From positions 1 through 31,089 of the forward strand of contig CAYWXT010000035.1 in NCBI GenBank assembly GCA_964462125.1: a DNA stretch of 31,089 nucleotides, read 5' to 3'. Source of the DNA: JAWLFY01 sp964462125 (GTDB taxonomy: Bacteria > Planctomycetota > Planctomycetia > Pirellulales > Pirellulaceae). The notes below the pieces were generated by a model that was not told the origin of the DNA, searched no databases, and saw only the letters and a program-made list of their open reading frames with translations. Below, piece after piece: positions 1 through 8,365 of this stretch. The translations under genes and the position numbers were made by a program. Each line of letters begins with the position of its first letter. Position 1 is the stretch's first letter.

Positions 1-1149
1 ATCACCTGTCCGGTCGGTCCCAGGTCCCCGGAACGCATCAGATTCCGGCGCCGATCCGAGCCCGGGCGCCGATCCAGGTGCAGGTGCCGATCCAGGTGCA
101 GGCGACCCAGGTGCAGGCGTCCCAGGCGGAGGTGTCGATCCAGGTGGAGGTGCCGATCCAGGTGGAGGTGCCGACCCGGGCGCGCTCGGCGTGTCTGGCT
201 CGGGGTCCTCCGGGATCTGGAAATCACCAGCGGCGAGTCGGCGTTCGTATTCCGCCCGCAGGGTCTCCTCGGTGAATTGGTCGACTTCGCGGTCGATGAA
301 GTCGTTCAGGTTGGCAGCGACATATTCGAACGAGGCGACGTAGGGCCGGCGGAAACCGGGCTCGGGAGACTGCTCGCTGGGGAATCGTTCTTTGCCCTCC
401 TCGTAAACGTTCGCGATTTCAGACTCGCTGGGGACCGGATCGGTTTGGTCAAAATAATCGGCGACGGACAGGCCATAGGCGTCAACGACCGCTTCGCGAT
501 TGAGTTTGAGAAAGTTCTCCCATTGCTCGCCAGGGGTGACGATCGGCATGTTATCGCGAGCGATCCCCGCCAGCCCGGCGCGGGTGTAGAGGTCGGCCAG
601 CAGTTGGTGGCGCAGTTGGTCGTAGAGATGGTAGCGGCCGAGTTGGTTGTTGGTGCTTTCCATCAGCCGGGCGATGATCTCGTTGTCACTCATCGTCCCA
701 TCGGTGAAATCGAGCAGCCACGTCCGGATCGCGGTATCATCGAGTTCGAAGCCGGCTTTTTCGGCCTCTGAGGACCACTGCAGGGTTCGGATCGAGACAA
801 TCTCGTTGGGCCGCGATTCGATCCCCAAGTTGACGACCTGGCCTGTTTCGTCGTTATATTCAAACCCGGGCGTCCGCGGGGCACCGCCGCGGCGGATCGT
901 TTCCTCCGCTAATTCGGACAAGAACCGGACGACGGCGTGATGGGTGCGGGTGAAGAACTCGACACGGTTTCGCGAAACGGTAACGCCATCGAACGTGGCC
1001 GCGACCGGGTCGGCCGCGACCGTCGGGCCACGCTGCAGGTAGGATTGAATCGCCGGTAAAACGACAAAGGCGAACAACGCCAGCATTGTCAGCAAGACCA
1101 TCAGCGGTTTGAGGTTGCGGCGAAAAATTTCGAAAGGACTGGTGCTCAT
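1..1149 (-). CDS. SurA-like N-terminal domain protein (periplasmic folding factor / peptidylprolyl isomerase family), partial
   Basis: The frame opens with ATG at 1149 and stays open for 383 codons to the left edge, so the C-terminus is missing. Residues about 16-34 form one strong membrane segment after a short basic cytoplasmic N-terminus (MSTSPFEIFRRNLKPL), which suggests a signal anchor with the rest in the periplasm. The following region (about 45-300) reads like the helical SurA_N/PpiD-like chaperone module: VAATFDGVTVSRN, then long amphipathic helices with QLGRYHLYDQLRHQLLADLY. A Pro/Gly/Ala/Ser-rich tandem repeat follows (about residues 325-366). A parvulin (PpiC) domain would be expected further on but is outside the window, so isomerase activity is not shown. 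The gene is divergent from topA with a 260-bp gap. The family call rests on overall resemblance to planctomycete SurA_N proteins and is moderately secure. Confidence 0.65.
   Translation of the reverse strand, partial: MSTSPFEIFRRNLKPLMVLLTMLALFAFVVLPAIQSYLQRGPTVAADPVAATFDGVTVSRNRVEFFTRTHHAVVRFLSELAEETIRRGGAPRTPGFEYNDETGQVVNLGIESRPNEIVSIRTLQWSSEAEKAGFELDDTAIRTWLLDFTDGTMSDNEIIARLMESTNNQLGRYHLYDQLRHQLLADLYTRAGLAGIARDNMPIVTPGEQWENFLKLNREAVVDAYGLSVADYFDQTDPVPSESEIANVYEEGKERFPSEQSPEPGFRRPYVASFEYVAANLNDFIDREVDQFTEETLRAEYERRLAAGDFQIPEDPEPDTPSAPGSAPPPGSAPPPGSTPPPGTPAPGSPAPGSAPAPGSAPGLGSAPESDAFRGPGTDRTGD
52..180 (-). repeat. In-gene tandem repeat encoding a Pro/Gly-rich linker
   Basis: On the minus strand a unit of about 18 bases (or half units of 12) recurs roughly seven times and encodes GSAPPP / GSTPPP / GTPAP / GSAPAP variants. 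The reading frame stays open throughout. Such arrays are prone to length change by slippage and probably form an extended, flexible linker in the SurA-like protein. Confidence 0.75.
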
Positions 1150-1307
1150 GGAATGGCTTTGGTTTCGTTGGTCGACTTGACAAGCGGGCAGGGCCGCTCA
1201 AGGTTCTGGGAGGAAGTCGCAACCGGACCGGGAGAGCTGAAAGCCTATCGCCCCCCGATTTCGAGGGTCAAGGTGAGTAAAGCTGGAAGACCGCGGAGTT
1301 CTCTCGC

Positions 1308-1336
1308 TTGACGAGGGGACCGGCTTCAGCGAAAAC
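1308..1336 (+). promoter_or_regulatory. Possible sigma70-type promoter for topA
   Basis: TTGACG (1308-1313, five of six matches to the -35 consensus) is followed after 17 bases by GAAAAC (1331-1336, three of six matches to -10). A start near 1343 would leave a leader of about 67 bases before the topA ATG. The -10 is weak, so this is only a candidate. Confidence 0.25.
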
Positions 1337-1409
1337 CCCCCCTCGGTTCGGTCTCGGACCTCACTTCTCGTTTCCTTCCTTCCTCCCCCAGCACGGTCTC
1401 GAACGTTGT

Positions 1410-4163
1410 ATGGCCAAGAGCACGGGCAAGAGCCTGGTGATCGTTGAATCTCCAGCCAAAGCACGCACGATCTCCAAGTTTCTCGGCAAGGACTTCCAAG
1501 TCGAAGCGAGCGTCGGGCATGTCCGTGACCTGCCCGGCGGGGCAAAGGACATGCCCAAAAAATACAAAAAGGAGCCCTGGGCCTATCTGGGGGTGAATAC
1601 GGAACAGAATTTCGAGCCGATCTATATCGTGCCGTCGGAAAAGAAAAAACAGGTCGACAAGTTGAAGTCGGCGCTGCAGGGCGCCGACAGCCTCTACCTG
1701 GCGACGGACGAAGACCGTGAAGGGGAGGCGATCAGCTGGCACCTGTACGAACTGCTCAAACCCAAAGTCCCCGTCCACCGGCTTGTATTTCACGAAATCA
1801 CCCGCGAAGCGATCGACCACGCCCTGCAGTCTCCCCGGGCGATCGATGATGGGCTGGTCCGGGCCCAGGAAACCCGCCGAATTCTCGACCGCCTCTATGG
1901 CTACGATGTCTCTCAGTTGCTCTGGAAGAAGGTCGGTCGCGGCCTCAGCGCCGGGCGGGTCCAAAGTGTCGCGGTCCGCTTGATCGTCGAACGCGAACGG
2001 GAACGGATGGCGTTCGTCGAGTCGACCTACTGGGACCTCGAAGCGGTCTTCCAAACCGCCCAAGGTCAATCGCTCCCTGCCACCCTCGCCACCGTCGACG
2101 GCCGCAAGATCCCTTCCGGAAAGGACTTCGACCCGGCCACTGGGAAGCTGAAGAACGACCAACTGCTGCAGCTCAGTGAGTCCGACGCAGCGGAACTCGC
2201 CGGGCGATTGCGGGAGACCACTTTCCGCGTCTCCAAGGTGGAGGTCAAACCGTTCACCGAACGACCCCGTGCCCCGTTCACCACCAGCACCCTGCAGCAG
2301 GAAGCCAACCGGAAACTCGGCTTCACCGCTCGCCGGGCCATGCAGGCCGCTCAGAAGCTGTACGAAAACGGTTACATCACCTACATGCGAACCGACAGCA
2401 CGACCCTCAGTACCGAAGCGGTCGGGGCGGCGCGAGATCTGGTCCGGGACGAATACGGCGATAACTTCCTGCACCCCGAGGTCCGGCTCTACCGCGGCAA
2501 GGTCAAGAATGCCCAGGAGGCCCATGAGGCGATCCGACCGGCCGGAACCGCGTTCCGCAAACCCGAGTCGCTCCAGCGAGAACTCGACCGTGACCAGTTC
2601 CGGCTTTATGAGCTGATCTGGAAGCGGACCGTCGCCTGCCAGATGGCCGATGCGAGGAAACAACGCATCAGCGTCACCATCGAAGGGGGCGGAGCAACGT
2701 TTGTCGCCAGCGGCACCAGTATCCTCTTCGAAGGCTTCCTCCGGGCCTACGTCGAAGGGAGTGACGATCCGCAAGTCGAACTCGCCAACCAAGAACGGAT
2801 CCTCCCCGCCGTCCAGGGCAACGATCCGCTCGAAATCGATCGGCTCGACCCAAAGAGCCATACGACCCAGTCGCCTGCCCGCTACACCGAGGCTTCCTTG
2901 ACGCGGACTCTGGAAGAAAAAGGGATCGGTCGACCGAGCACCTACGCCTCGATCATCGAAACGATCCAGAATCGCGATTACGTCTACAAGAAAGGAAACG
3001 CGCTGGTCCCGAGCTGGATCGCCTTCAGTGTCACGCGGCTGATGGAAACTCACTTCGGCCCTCTGGTCGACTATGAATTCACCGCCCAAATGGAGGACTA
3101 CCTCGACGCGATCAGCCGCCGCGAAGGGGAACACCTCAAATACCTGCGCGACTTTTACTTTGGCGACGAGCAGGGTTTTGCCCCGAAAAACGGCCAAGGC
3201 ATTGGGCTGAAACCACGCTTGGAAAGCAAGGTCGAAGAGATCGATCCCCGGGAGATGGCACGCTTCTCCCTGGGAACCCCGGAAGACGGGGACAACGAAG
3301 ACGGGGAAAACCGCGAAGAGATTTTCGTGCGGGTCGGCAAGTACGGCCCGTTCCTGGAACAGGGCCAGCGGCGGGCACCGATCCCCGACGGACTCCCGCC
3401 GGACGAACTCGACCTCGCCAAGGCGCTGGACCTGCTGGAGTCCGCCTCGCGGGAGGACGAACCTCTGGGGAATCACCCCGAAAACGGCAAGCCGATCTAC
3501 GTCAAGGTGGGGCGGTTCGGCCCCTACGTCCAGCTCGGAGAGAACGACGACGAAGAGAAGAAAAACCGGTCGCTGCTGAAGGGCATGTCCCCCGACGATG
3601 TCACCCTGGAGACCGCTTGCCAACTGCTATCGTTGCCCCGTGAACTCGGCACGCATCCCGATTCGGGCGAACCGGTGGTCGCCAACGATGGACGCTACGG
3701 ACCCTACATCAAGTGCGGTTCGGAAACGAGGTCGCTGCCCGAAGGCCGCTCGCCACTGGAGGTCGAACTGCCCGAAGCCTTGGAACTGCTCAAACAGCCC
3801 AAGACCCGCGGTCGCGCCGCCCCGAAAGAGCCGATCAAGGTGTTCGAGAAAAAGTCCCCCGTGACCGATCAAGAAGTCAAGCTGCTGGAGGGACGCTACG
3901 GACCCTACGTCACCGATGGCCAAGTCAACGCCTCGATCCCGCGAGGGAGCGATCCCAATGAATTGACCTTCGACGCCGCCCTCGATCTACTCGCCGAACG
4001 GGCTGCGAGAGCCCCCAAGAAGAAGGGAACGAAAAAGAAGGGGGCGAAAAAGAAGGCCGCCACGAAGAAGGCCGCCACGAAGAAGGCCGCCACGAAGTCG
4101 GCGAGCGCCAAAAAGAAAACCGCGAAGACGAAAAAGAAAGGGGCCACCCGCAAGAAGTCGTGA
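1410..4163 (+). CDS. topA: DNA topoisomerase I (type IA)
   Basis: A 917-residue type IA topoisomerase, which relaxes negative supercoils by transient cleavage of one strand. The Toprim domain starts at the N-terminus (VIVESPAKA with Glu13) and carries the acidic triad in TDEDREGE (Asp100, Asp102, Glu104). The active-site tyrosine is Tyr325 in ITYMRTDST. IGRPSTYA and related core motifs follow. The C-terminus has four topoisomerase C-terminal repeats, recognisable by GKYGPF, GRFGPY, GRYGPY and GRYGPY, instead of the Cys4 zinc fingers of the E. coli enzyme, and ends in a lysine-rich tail of about 45 residues. An in-frame start 34 codons upstream exists, but the conserved family start is the ATG at 1410 (MAKSTGKSLVIVES). 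No clear Shine-Dalgarno is visible. Identification is very secure. Confidence 0.97.
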   Translation: MAKSTGKSLVIVESPAKARTISKFLGKDFQVEASVGHVRDLPGGAKDMPKKYKKEPWAYLGVNTEQNFEPIYIVPSEKKKQVDKLKSALQGADSLYLATDEDREGEAISWHLYELLKPKVPVHRLVFHEITREAIDHALQSPRAIDDGLVRAQETRRILDRLYGYDVSQLLWKKVGRGLSAGRVQSVAVRLIVERERERMAFVESTYWDLEAVFQTAQGQSLPATLATVDGRKIPSGKDFDPATGKLKNDQLLQLSESDAAELAGRLRETTFRVSKVEVKPFTERPRAPFTTSTLQQEANRKLGFTARRAMQAAQKLYENGYITYMRTDSTTLSTEAVGAARDLVRDEYGDNFLHPEVRLYRGKVKNAQEAHEAIRPAGTAFRKPESLQRELDRDQFRLYELIWKRTVACQMADARKQRISVTIEGGGATFVASGTSILFEGFLRAYVEGSDDPQVELANQERILPAVQGNDPLEIDRLDPKSHTTQSPARYTEASLTRTLEEKGIGRPSTYASIIETIQNRDYVYKKGNALVPSWIAFSVTRLMETHFGPLVDYEFTAQMEDYLDAISRREGEHLKYLRDFYFGDEQGFAPKNGQGIGLKPRLESKVEEIDPREMARFSLGTPEDGDNEDGENREEIFVRVGKYGPFLEQGQRRAPIPDGLPPDELDLAKALDLLESASREDEPLGNHPENGKPIYVKVGRFGPYVQLGENDDEEKKNRSLLKGMSPDDVTLETACQLLSLPRELGTHPDSGEPVVANDGRYGPYIKCGSETRSLPEGRSPLEVELPEALELLKQPKTRGRAAPKEPIKVFEKKSPVTDQEVKLLEGRYGPYVTDGQVNASIPRGSDPNELTFDAALDLLAERAARAPKKKGTKKKGAKKKAATKKAATKKAATKSASAKKKTAKTKKKGATRKKS
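4053..4097 (+). repeat. Three 15-bp direct repeats in the topA lysine tail
   Basis: The unit AAGGCCGCCACGAAG occurs three times head to tail and encodes KAATK copies. It resembles the lysine-rich tails of histone H1 and bacterial HU-like or topoisomerase proteins that bind DNA non-specifically; that role is inferred here. Confidence 0.8.
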
Positions 4164-4297
4164 CACGCGGAATTCAGCCCCCAACGTTGCCCGCCGGGGG
4201 AGCCTAGTCACAGCAGCGTGCCGGCATTATTTTTTCGTCAACCACTCCACTCTCCACCCCAAAACACATCCCCACCCGATCACACGAGGATCTATCG

Positions 4298-4474
4298 ATG
4301 GCAGGTACCGAACGGGCTCGCGAAATTCGCCGATTGCGCACGCGACGGAAGAAGGTTCGGTTGCTGGTCGATCGAGCCAAGAAAGGTTCGATGGACAAGT
4401 CCGAAGTCGTCCGCAAGCTGCGGCGATTGACCCCAGGGGCTGACGTCATCATCGCCCGCGAAGGACTGAAGTGA
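4298..4474 (+). CDS. Small basic protein of planctomycete type (DUF6800-like)
   Basis: A 58-residue protein beginning MAGTERAREIRRLRTRRKK and ending in LTPGADVIIAREGLK. It is strongly basic in the first half (many Arg/Lys), has no signal peptide or membrane segment, and is therefore cytoplasmic. A good ribosome site (ACGAGGA, about 8 bases before the ATG) supports this start. The form (an N-terminal TER..RE...RR pattern and a C-terminal LTPGAD motif) matches what I recall of a small family almost confined to Planctomycetes and annotated DUF6800; that name is from memory. It lies 134 bp after topA on the same strand. Function is unknown; the charge would suit binding to nucleic acid, but nothing shows this. 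Confidence 0.75.
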   Translation: MAGTERAREIRRLRTRRKKVRLLVDRAKKGSMDKSEVVRKLRRLTPGADVIIAREGLK

Positions 4475-4615
4475 CGCAGGCCGGATGAGGCGACCAGATC
4501 GCCCCTGAGCGGCCCCGTCGCGATCGACGATCTTCGCCGCCGCATTTTCCCTCCCGCCGATGAACCACTGAAACGGTTGTCACGTAGCGGAGCGAATATC
4601 CAAGCCGGACTCGTA

Positions 4616-5386
4616 ATGGAACCACTCATGACCTCCCCTGACGAAACGCGCACGCCGATGATCGAGGCGGTGGGGCTCAGTAAGTTTTACGGCCCGTTCG
4701 CCGCCGCCCGCGATGTGACCTTTTCGGTCGGGGAAGGCGAGTTGGTGGCGTTCCTGGGACCCAATGGGGCCGGGAAAAGCACCACGATGAAGATGCTTAC
4801 CGGCTACATCGCCCCCAGCGAAGGCCACGCCCGGATCGCCGGTCACGACATGATGGAGGACCGCCTCGCCGGCAGCCGGCGGCTCGGCTACCTGCCGGAA
4901 AACGGCCCGCTCTATCCCGAAATGACCCCGGCGGGGATGCTCGAGTTCTTTGCCGATGCCCGCGGGATGTCGTCAGCCGAGAAACGGAACCGGATCGAAG
5001 CGGTGGTTGATATTTGTGATCTCTCGACGGTGATGCAGAAGCCGATCAGCAAACTCTCCAAAGGGTTCAAGCAGCGGGTCGGGATGTCGCAGGCACTGCT
5101 GCACGAGCCCGACGTGCTGGTTTTGGACGAACCGACCGCCGGACTCGACCCCAACCAGATCCGGGGCGTTCGTAAAACGATGCGGCGACTGAGTGAAACC
5201 AAGACGATTTTGCTCAGCACGCATATCCTGCAGGAGGTCGAGGCGATGGCCAGCCGCGTGATCTTGATCAACGAAGGCCGGAAGGTCTACGACGGCGACG
5301 TCGGCGGACTCCGCACCTCCGGTGGCGGCGACCTCGACGATGCCTTCTACAAACTCACGCAACAGGAGCAGGGCATCGCCTCCTGA
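4616..5386 (+). CDS. ABC transporter ATP-binding protein (GldA-like)
   Basis: A 256-residue ABC ATPase with every motif in place: Walker A GPNGAGKST (48-56), signature LSKGFKQRV (from 147), Walker B VLVLDEP (167-173), D-loop AGLD, and switch His203 in STHILQE. The type with FYGPFAAARDVTF and LPENGPLYPEMT belongs to the GldA/CcmA-like ABC-2 group that pairs with GldF/GldG-type membrane partners, and the next gene is exactly such a partner, 47 bp downstream. The ATG at 4616 gives a normal family N-terminus; ATG 4628 and an upstream ATG at 4577 are alternatives. Substrate is unknown; Planctomycetes carry this cluster without Bacteroidetes-style gliding, so the name should not be read as motility. 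Confidence 0.93.
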   Translation: MEPLMTSPDETRTPMIEAVGLSKFYGPFAAARDVTFSVGEGELVAFLGPNGAGKSTTMKMLTGYIAPSEGHARIAGHDMMEDRLAGSRRLGYLPENGPLYPEMTPAGMLEFFADARGMSSAEKRNRIEAVVDICDLSTVMQKPISKLSKGFKQRVGMSQALLHEPDVLVLDEPTAGLDPNQIRGVRKTMRRLSETKTILLSTHILQEVEAMASRVILINEGRKVYDGDVGGLRTSGGGDLDDAFYKLTQQEQGIAS

Positions 5387-5433
5387 GTTCGCTTTTCCCC
5401 CTTTCGAATACAAACGCAGTCACTGCCTACACC

Positions 5434-8343
5434 ATGGTTCTCAATAACGTTGCCTCGGCGCTTGCAAGTCTCCTGATTCTGGACGCCATTTTCGTCCTGA
5501 TTCTGGCGGTAATCGTGGCGGTCATCTCGGGCGCGAAACGAGTGGCGTTCGCCGTCATGAAACGCAACTTCGTCGGTTACTTCAGCAACCCGACCGGGTA
5601 TGTGTTCCTCTGTATCTTCGTCTTTTTGACCTCCGTCGCCGCGTTTTGGCCCTACGCGTTCTTCAACGCCAACCTGGCGACACTCGATCAGCTGAACTAT
5701 TGGTATCCGCTGATCATGCTGGTCTTCATCCCGGCGATCACGATGAGTATCTGGGCCGAGGAACGGCGGCAGGGAACCGACGAACTGTTGCTGACCCTGC
5801 CGGCGGACGATTTTGATATCGTGATCGGCAAGTATTTGGCCGCCGCCGCGATCTTCACCGCCTCGCTGCTGTTCAGCCAGCTCAGCACCTTCATTACCCT
5901 AGCGGTGTTGACCGAGGGCGCACTCGATACCGGGCTGATCTTCACGACCTATCTCGGCTATTGGTTCATCGGGCTGACGATGATCGCCATCGGCATGATC
6001 GCGTCGTTCCTGACCGGCAACCTGACGGTCGGCTTCATCCTCGGTGCCCTGTTCAATGCCCCCCTCGCCTTTGCGTCCCATGCCGATGCGGTCAGCCCCA
6101 GTCAGCGGCTGGCATCCTGGCTGCAATCGAGTGGGATCGCCCGACCATTCGATGACTTCGGGCGGGGCGTGATCAGCGGGGCCTCGGTGCTCTACTTCGT
6201 GTTGGTCGCCGTCGTCGCCCTCTATGTCTGTATGGTGCTGATCGGGCGTCGCCACTGGACCGGGGGCAAGGACGGCAACTCGATGGTCTGGCACTACCTC
6301 GCCCGTGTGCTGGCCCTCGTCGTGATCACCGGCGGTGCGGTGACCCTGGCGCGGCAACGCGACTTTGTTCGCCACGATAGCACCGACGGCAAGGTCAGCT
6401 CCCTCTCCCCGGCGACCAAACGCCTGATCCGAGAACTCGATTCCGATCGGCCCATCGTGATCGATGCGTTCATCAGCTCCGAGATCCCAGAGCTGTACGC
6501 CAGAACCCGCTATGAACTGATCAATCTGCTCAAGGAATTCGAAGCAGAAGCGGCCAAGCGGGGGCGCGAGATCGAGGTGAATCTCTATGACGATATTGAA
6601 TTGTTCAGCGAAGATGCGGCCCTGGCCGCCGAACGGTTCGGCATCGAACCGGTCACCCGTATGGTGCGCGAACGAGGCTCCTATAGCCAGCAAGAGCTGA
6701 TCCTGGGCGCCGCCTTTCGCTCCGGATTGCAGAAAGTCACCGTCCCGATTTTCGAATACGGGATCCCGGTCGAGTACGAATTGGTGCGTTCGATCAACAC
6801 CGTCGCACAGGGCGAGCGAAAACGGGTCGGGGTGGTCGACACCGATGCCCGCCTGATGGGCGGCGTCGCGATGCAGGGAATGTCGATGCAGCAGGTCGAG
6901 CAACACCCGCTGATCAACGAGCTCTCCAAACAATACGACGTGGAACAGGTCGACCTGAATTCCCCGCTCGCGACTGGCGACTACGATGCCCTGCTCGCCG
7001 TCCAACCCTCCTCGCTCGACCCGCCCCAGTTCGACCGTTTGATCGATGCCATTGGCGCCGGGGTCCCGGTAGCGATTTTCGAAGACCCACAACCGGTCGG
7101 GACCGGCTACATCACACCGACCGGGGCCCCCAAACAATCACCCGGCGGAATGATGGGGGGCCAGGGTGGACCGCAACCCAAAGGGGAGATCCAACAACTT
7201 TGGGACATGCTCGAGGTCGACGTCCCGGGCCGCCCCGGAATGCAGGGGCTCTACAGCCCAGACGTCGTGTGGCAGCAACACGAGCCCTATCCCAACCTCG
7301 ACGCCGCAACCCCGCTGTGGGTCTTCATTGACGAAGCGGCACCGGGGATCGAAGCGGAAGGGGAAGCGCTCAACAACGAGCACGCGATCACCAACGGCCT
7401 CCGCCAAGTTCTCGCGATTCTGCCCGGTGGGCTCCGGGCCAAGCAGGACGCGACGCTGCAGCATACGCCGTTGCTGACCACCAGCCCCCACAGCGGCACC
7501 CTCAGTTCCGAACGCGTGCAGCAGCTGATGAACCAGCCTGGCTCGCTGCTCCGCGAACTGACCAACGTCCAGCCCTCCATTCCGATCGCCATGGCGATCG
7601 AAGGAAGCGGGACGTCTGCCGAAAACGACGAGGCGGACGCAGACGACCCCGCGGCGGCGGAGCAGGATGCCGCGGCGACAGGGACGGACATGCAAGTGGT
7701 CTACGTCGCCGATGCCGACATGATGCTGCCCGAGTTCCTGTTGCTGCGGGCCGAGCCGGACCAGGTGGCCGACCTGCGGTTCCAGTTCCAAAACGTCAAC
7801 TTCATCCTCAATTCCATCGATTGGCTCGCCGGAGAAACGGAGTACATCGAGGTCCGGCGGCACGAACCGATTTTCGCCAGCCTGAGGATGATCGACTCGG
7901 TCAAGGAACGGGCGACCACCGCCGTCCGCTTGAAAAGCAATGAGTTCCAGCAGGAATTCGATGCGACGATCCGGGAGGCCCAAGAAAACATGGACTCGGA
8001 ACTGCAGTCGCTGCGGGAGGAGATCGACCAGCTCCGCCGAGAAAGCGAAGACGGCAAAGTGTCCCAAGCCGTGCTGCAGGAAAAACTGACGCGGTTCCAG
8101 ATCAAACAAGAGGCTCAACAGCGGGCGCTGGATGTCAAACGACAAAAGTCCGAGCGAGACCGGGAACGGCGGATTCAGGAAATCCAGCGTTTGGCCGACC
8201 AGGAGGTCACCGCGATTCAAAACCGCGTTAAGACCGCTGCCGTCCTGCTCCCCTGTATTCCACCGCTGATCATCGGCGTGATCGTGTTCGCCTCACGACG
8301 CCTCCGCGAACGCGAAAACATCAGCAAAAATCGATTGCGATAA
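5434..8343 (+). CDS. Fused ABC-2 permease (GldF-like) and GldG-type auxiliary protein
   Basis: A 969-residue fusion. The N-terminal part is an ABC-2 permease with membrane segments near 15-33, 52-78, 90-107, 133-160, 168-214 and 250-270; MKRNFVGYFSNPTGYVF and WAEERRQGTDELLLTLP are typical of GldF. After a further segment (288-306) comes a large extracytoplasmic GldG-like region (about 315-800, PF09822 type), recognisable by LSPATKRLIRELDSDRPIVI, EYGIPVEYELVRSI and the late WLAGETEYIEVRR. A Gly/Met/Gln-rich loop lies near 570-585 and an Ala/Asp-rich one near 728-750. A charged coiled coil (about 835-930) leads to a last membrane segment (933-953). In Bacteroidetes GldF and GldG are separate; a fused form is common in Planctomycetes. 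Partner of the ATPase upstream and the DUF4340 protein 22 bp downstream. Substrate unknown. Confidence 0.88.
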   Translation: MVLNNVASALASLLILDAIFVLILAVIVAVISGAKRVAFAVMKRNFVGYFSNPTGYVFLCIFVFLTSVAAFWPYAFFNANLATLDQLNYWYPLIMLVFIPAITMSIWAEERRQGTDELLLTLPADDFDIVIGKYLAAAAIFTASLLFSQLSTFITLAVLTEGALDTGLIFTTYLGYWFIGLTMIAIGMIASFLTGNLTVGFILGALFNAPLAFASHADAVSPSQRLASWLQSSGIARPFDDFGRGVISGASVLYFVLVAVVALYVCMVLIGRRHWTGGKDGNSMVWHYLARVLALVVITGGAVTLARQRDFVRHDSTDGKVSSLSPATKRLIRELDSDRPIVIDAFISSEIPELYARTRYELINLLKEFEAEAAKRGREIEVNLYDDIELFSEDAALAAERFGIEPVTRMVRERGSYSQQELILGAAFRSGLQKVTVPIFEYGIPVEYELVRSINTVAQGERKRVGVVDTDARLMGGVAMQGMSMQQVEQHPLINELSKQYDVEQVDLNSPLATGDYDALLAVQPSSLDPPQFDRLIDAIGAGVPVAIFEDPQPVGTGYITPTGAPKQSPGGMMGGQGGPQPKGEIQQLWDMLEVDVPGRPGMQGLYSPDVVWQQHEPYPNLDAATPLWVFIDEAAPGIEAEGEALNNEHAITNGLRQVLAILPGGLRAKQDATLQHTPLLTTSPHSGTLSSERVQQLMNQPGSLLRELTNVQPSIPIAMAIEGSGTSAENDEADADDPAAAEQDAAATGTDMQVVYVADADMMLPEFLLLRAEPDQVADLRFQFQNVNFILNSIDWLAGETEYIEVRRHEPIFASLRMIDSVKERATTAVRLKSNEFQQEFDATIREAQENMDSELQSLREEIDQLRRESEDGKVSQAVLQEKLTRFQIKQEAQQRALDVKRQKSERDRERRIQEIQRLADQEVTAIQNRVKTAAVLLPCIPPLIIGVIVFASRRLRERENISKNRLR

Positions 8344-8365
8344 CCGACGCACACGAGACAATCCC

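Noticed and set aside
1177..1182. Exact TTGACA upstream of topA
   Set aside because: No -10-like hexamer follows at 16-18 bases and the distance to the ATG is more than 200 bases.
1326..3623. A 765-codon open frame antisense to topA
   Set aside because: It mirrors the topA reading frame in GC-rich DNA, shows no motif, and topA is unmistakable on the other strand.
4193..4246. Possible intrinsic terminator after topA
   Set aside because: There is a T-run at about 4241-4246, but the only stem (GCCGG/CCGGC) is five pairs with a loop of about 30 bases.
5899..8220. Two long antisense open frames opposite the GldFG fusion
   Set aside because: They are by-products of codon bias in the sense gene; composition is that of a shadow frame and no domain is seen.
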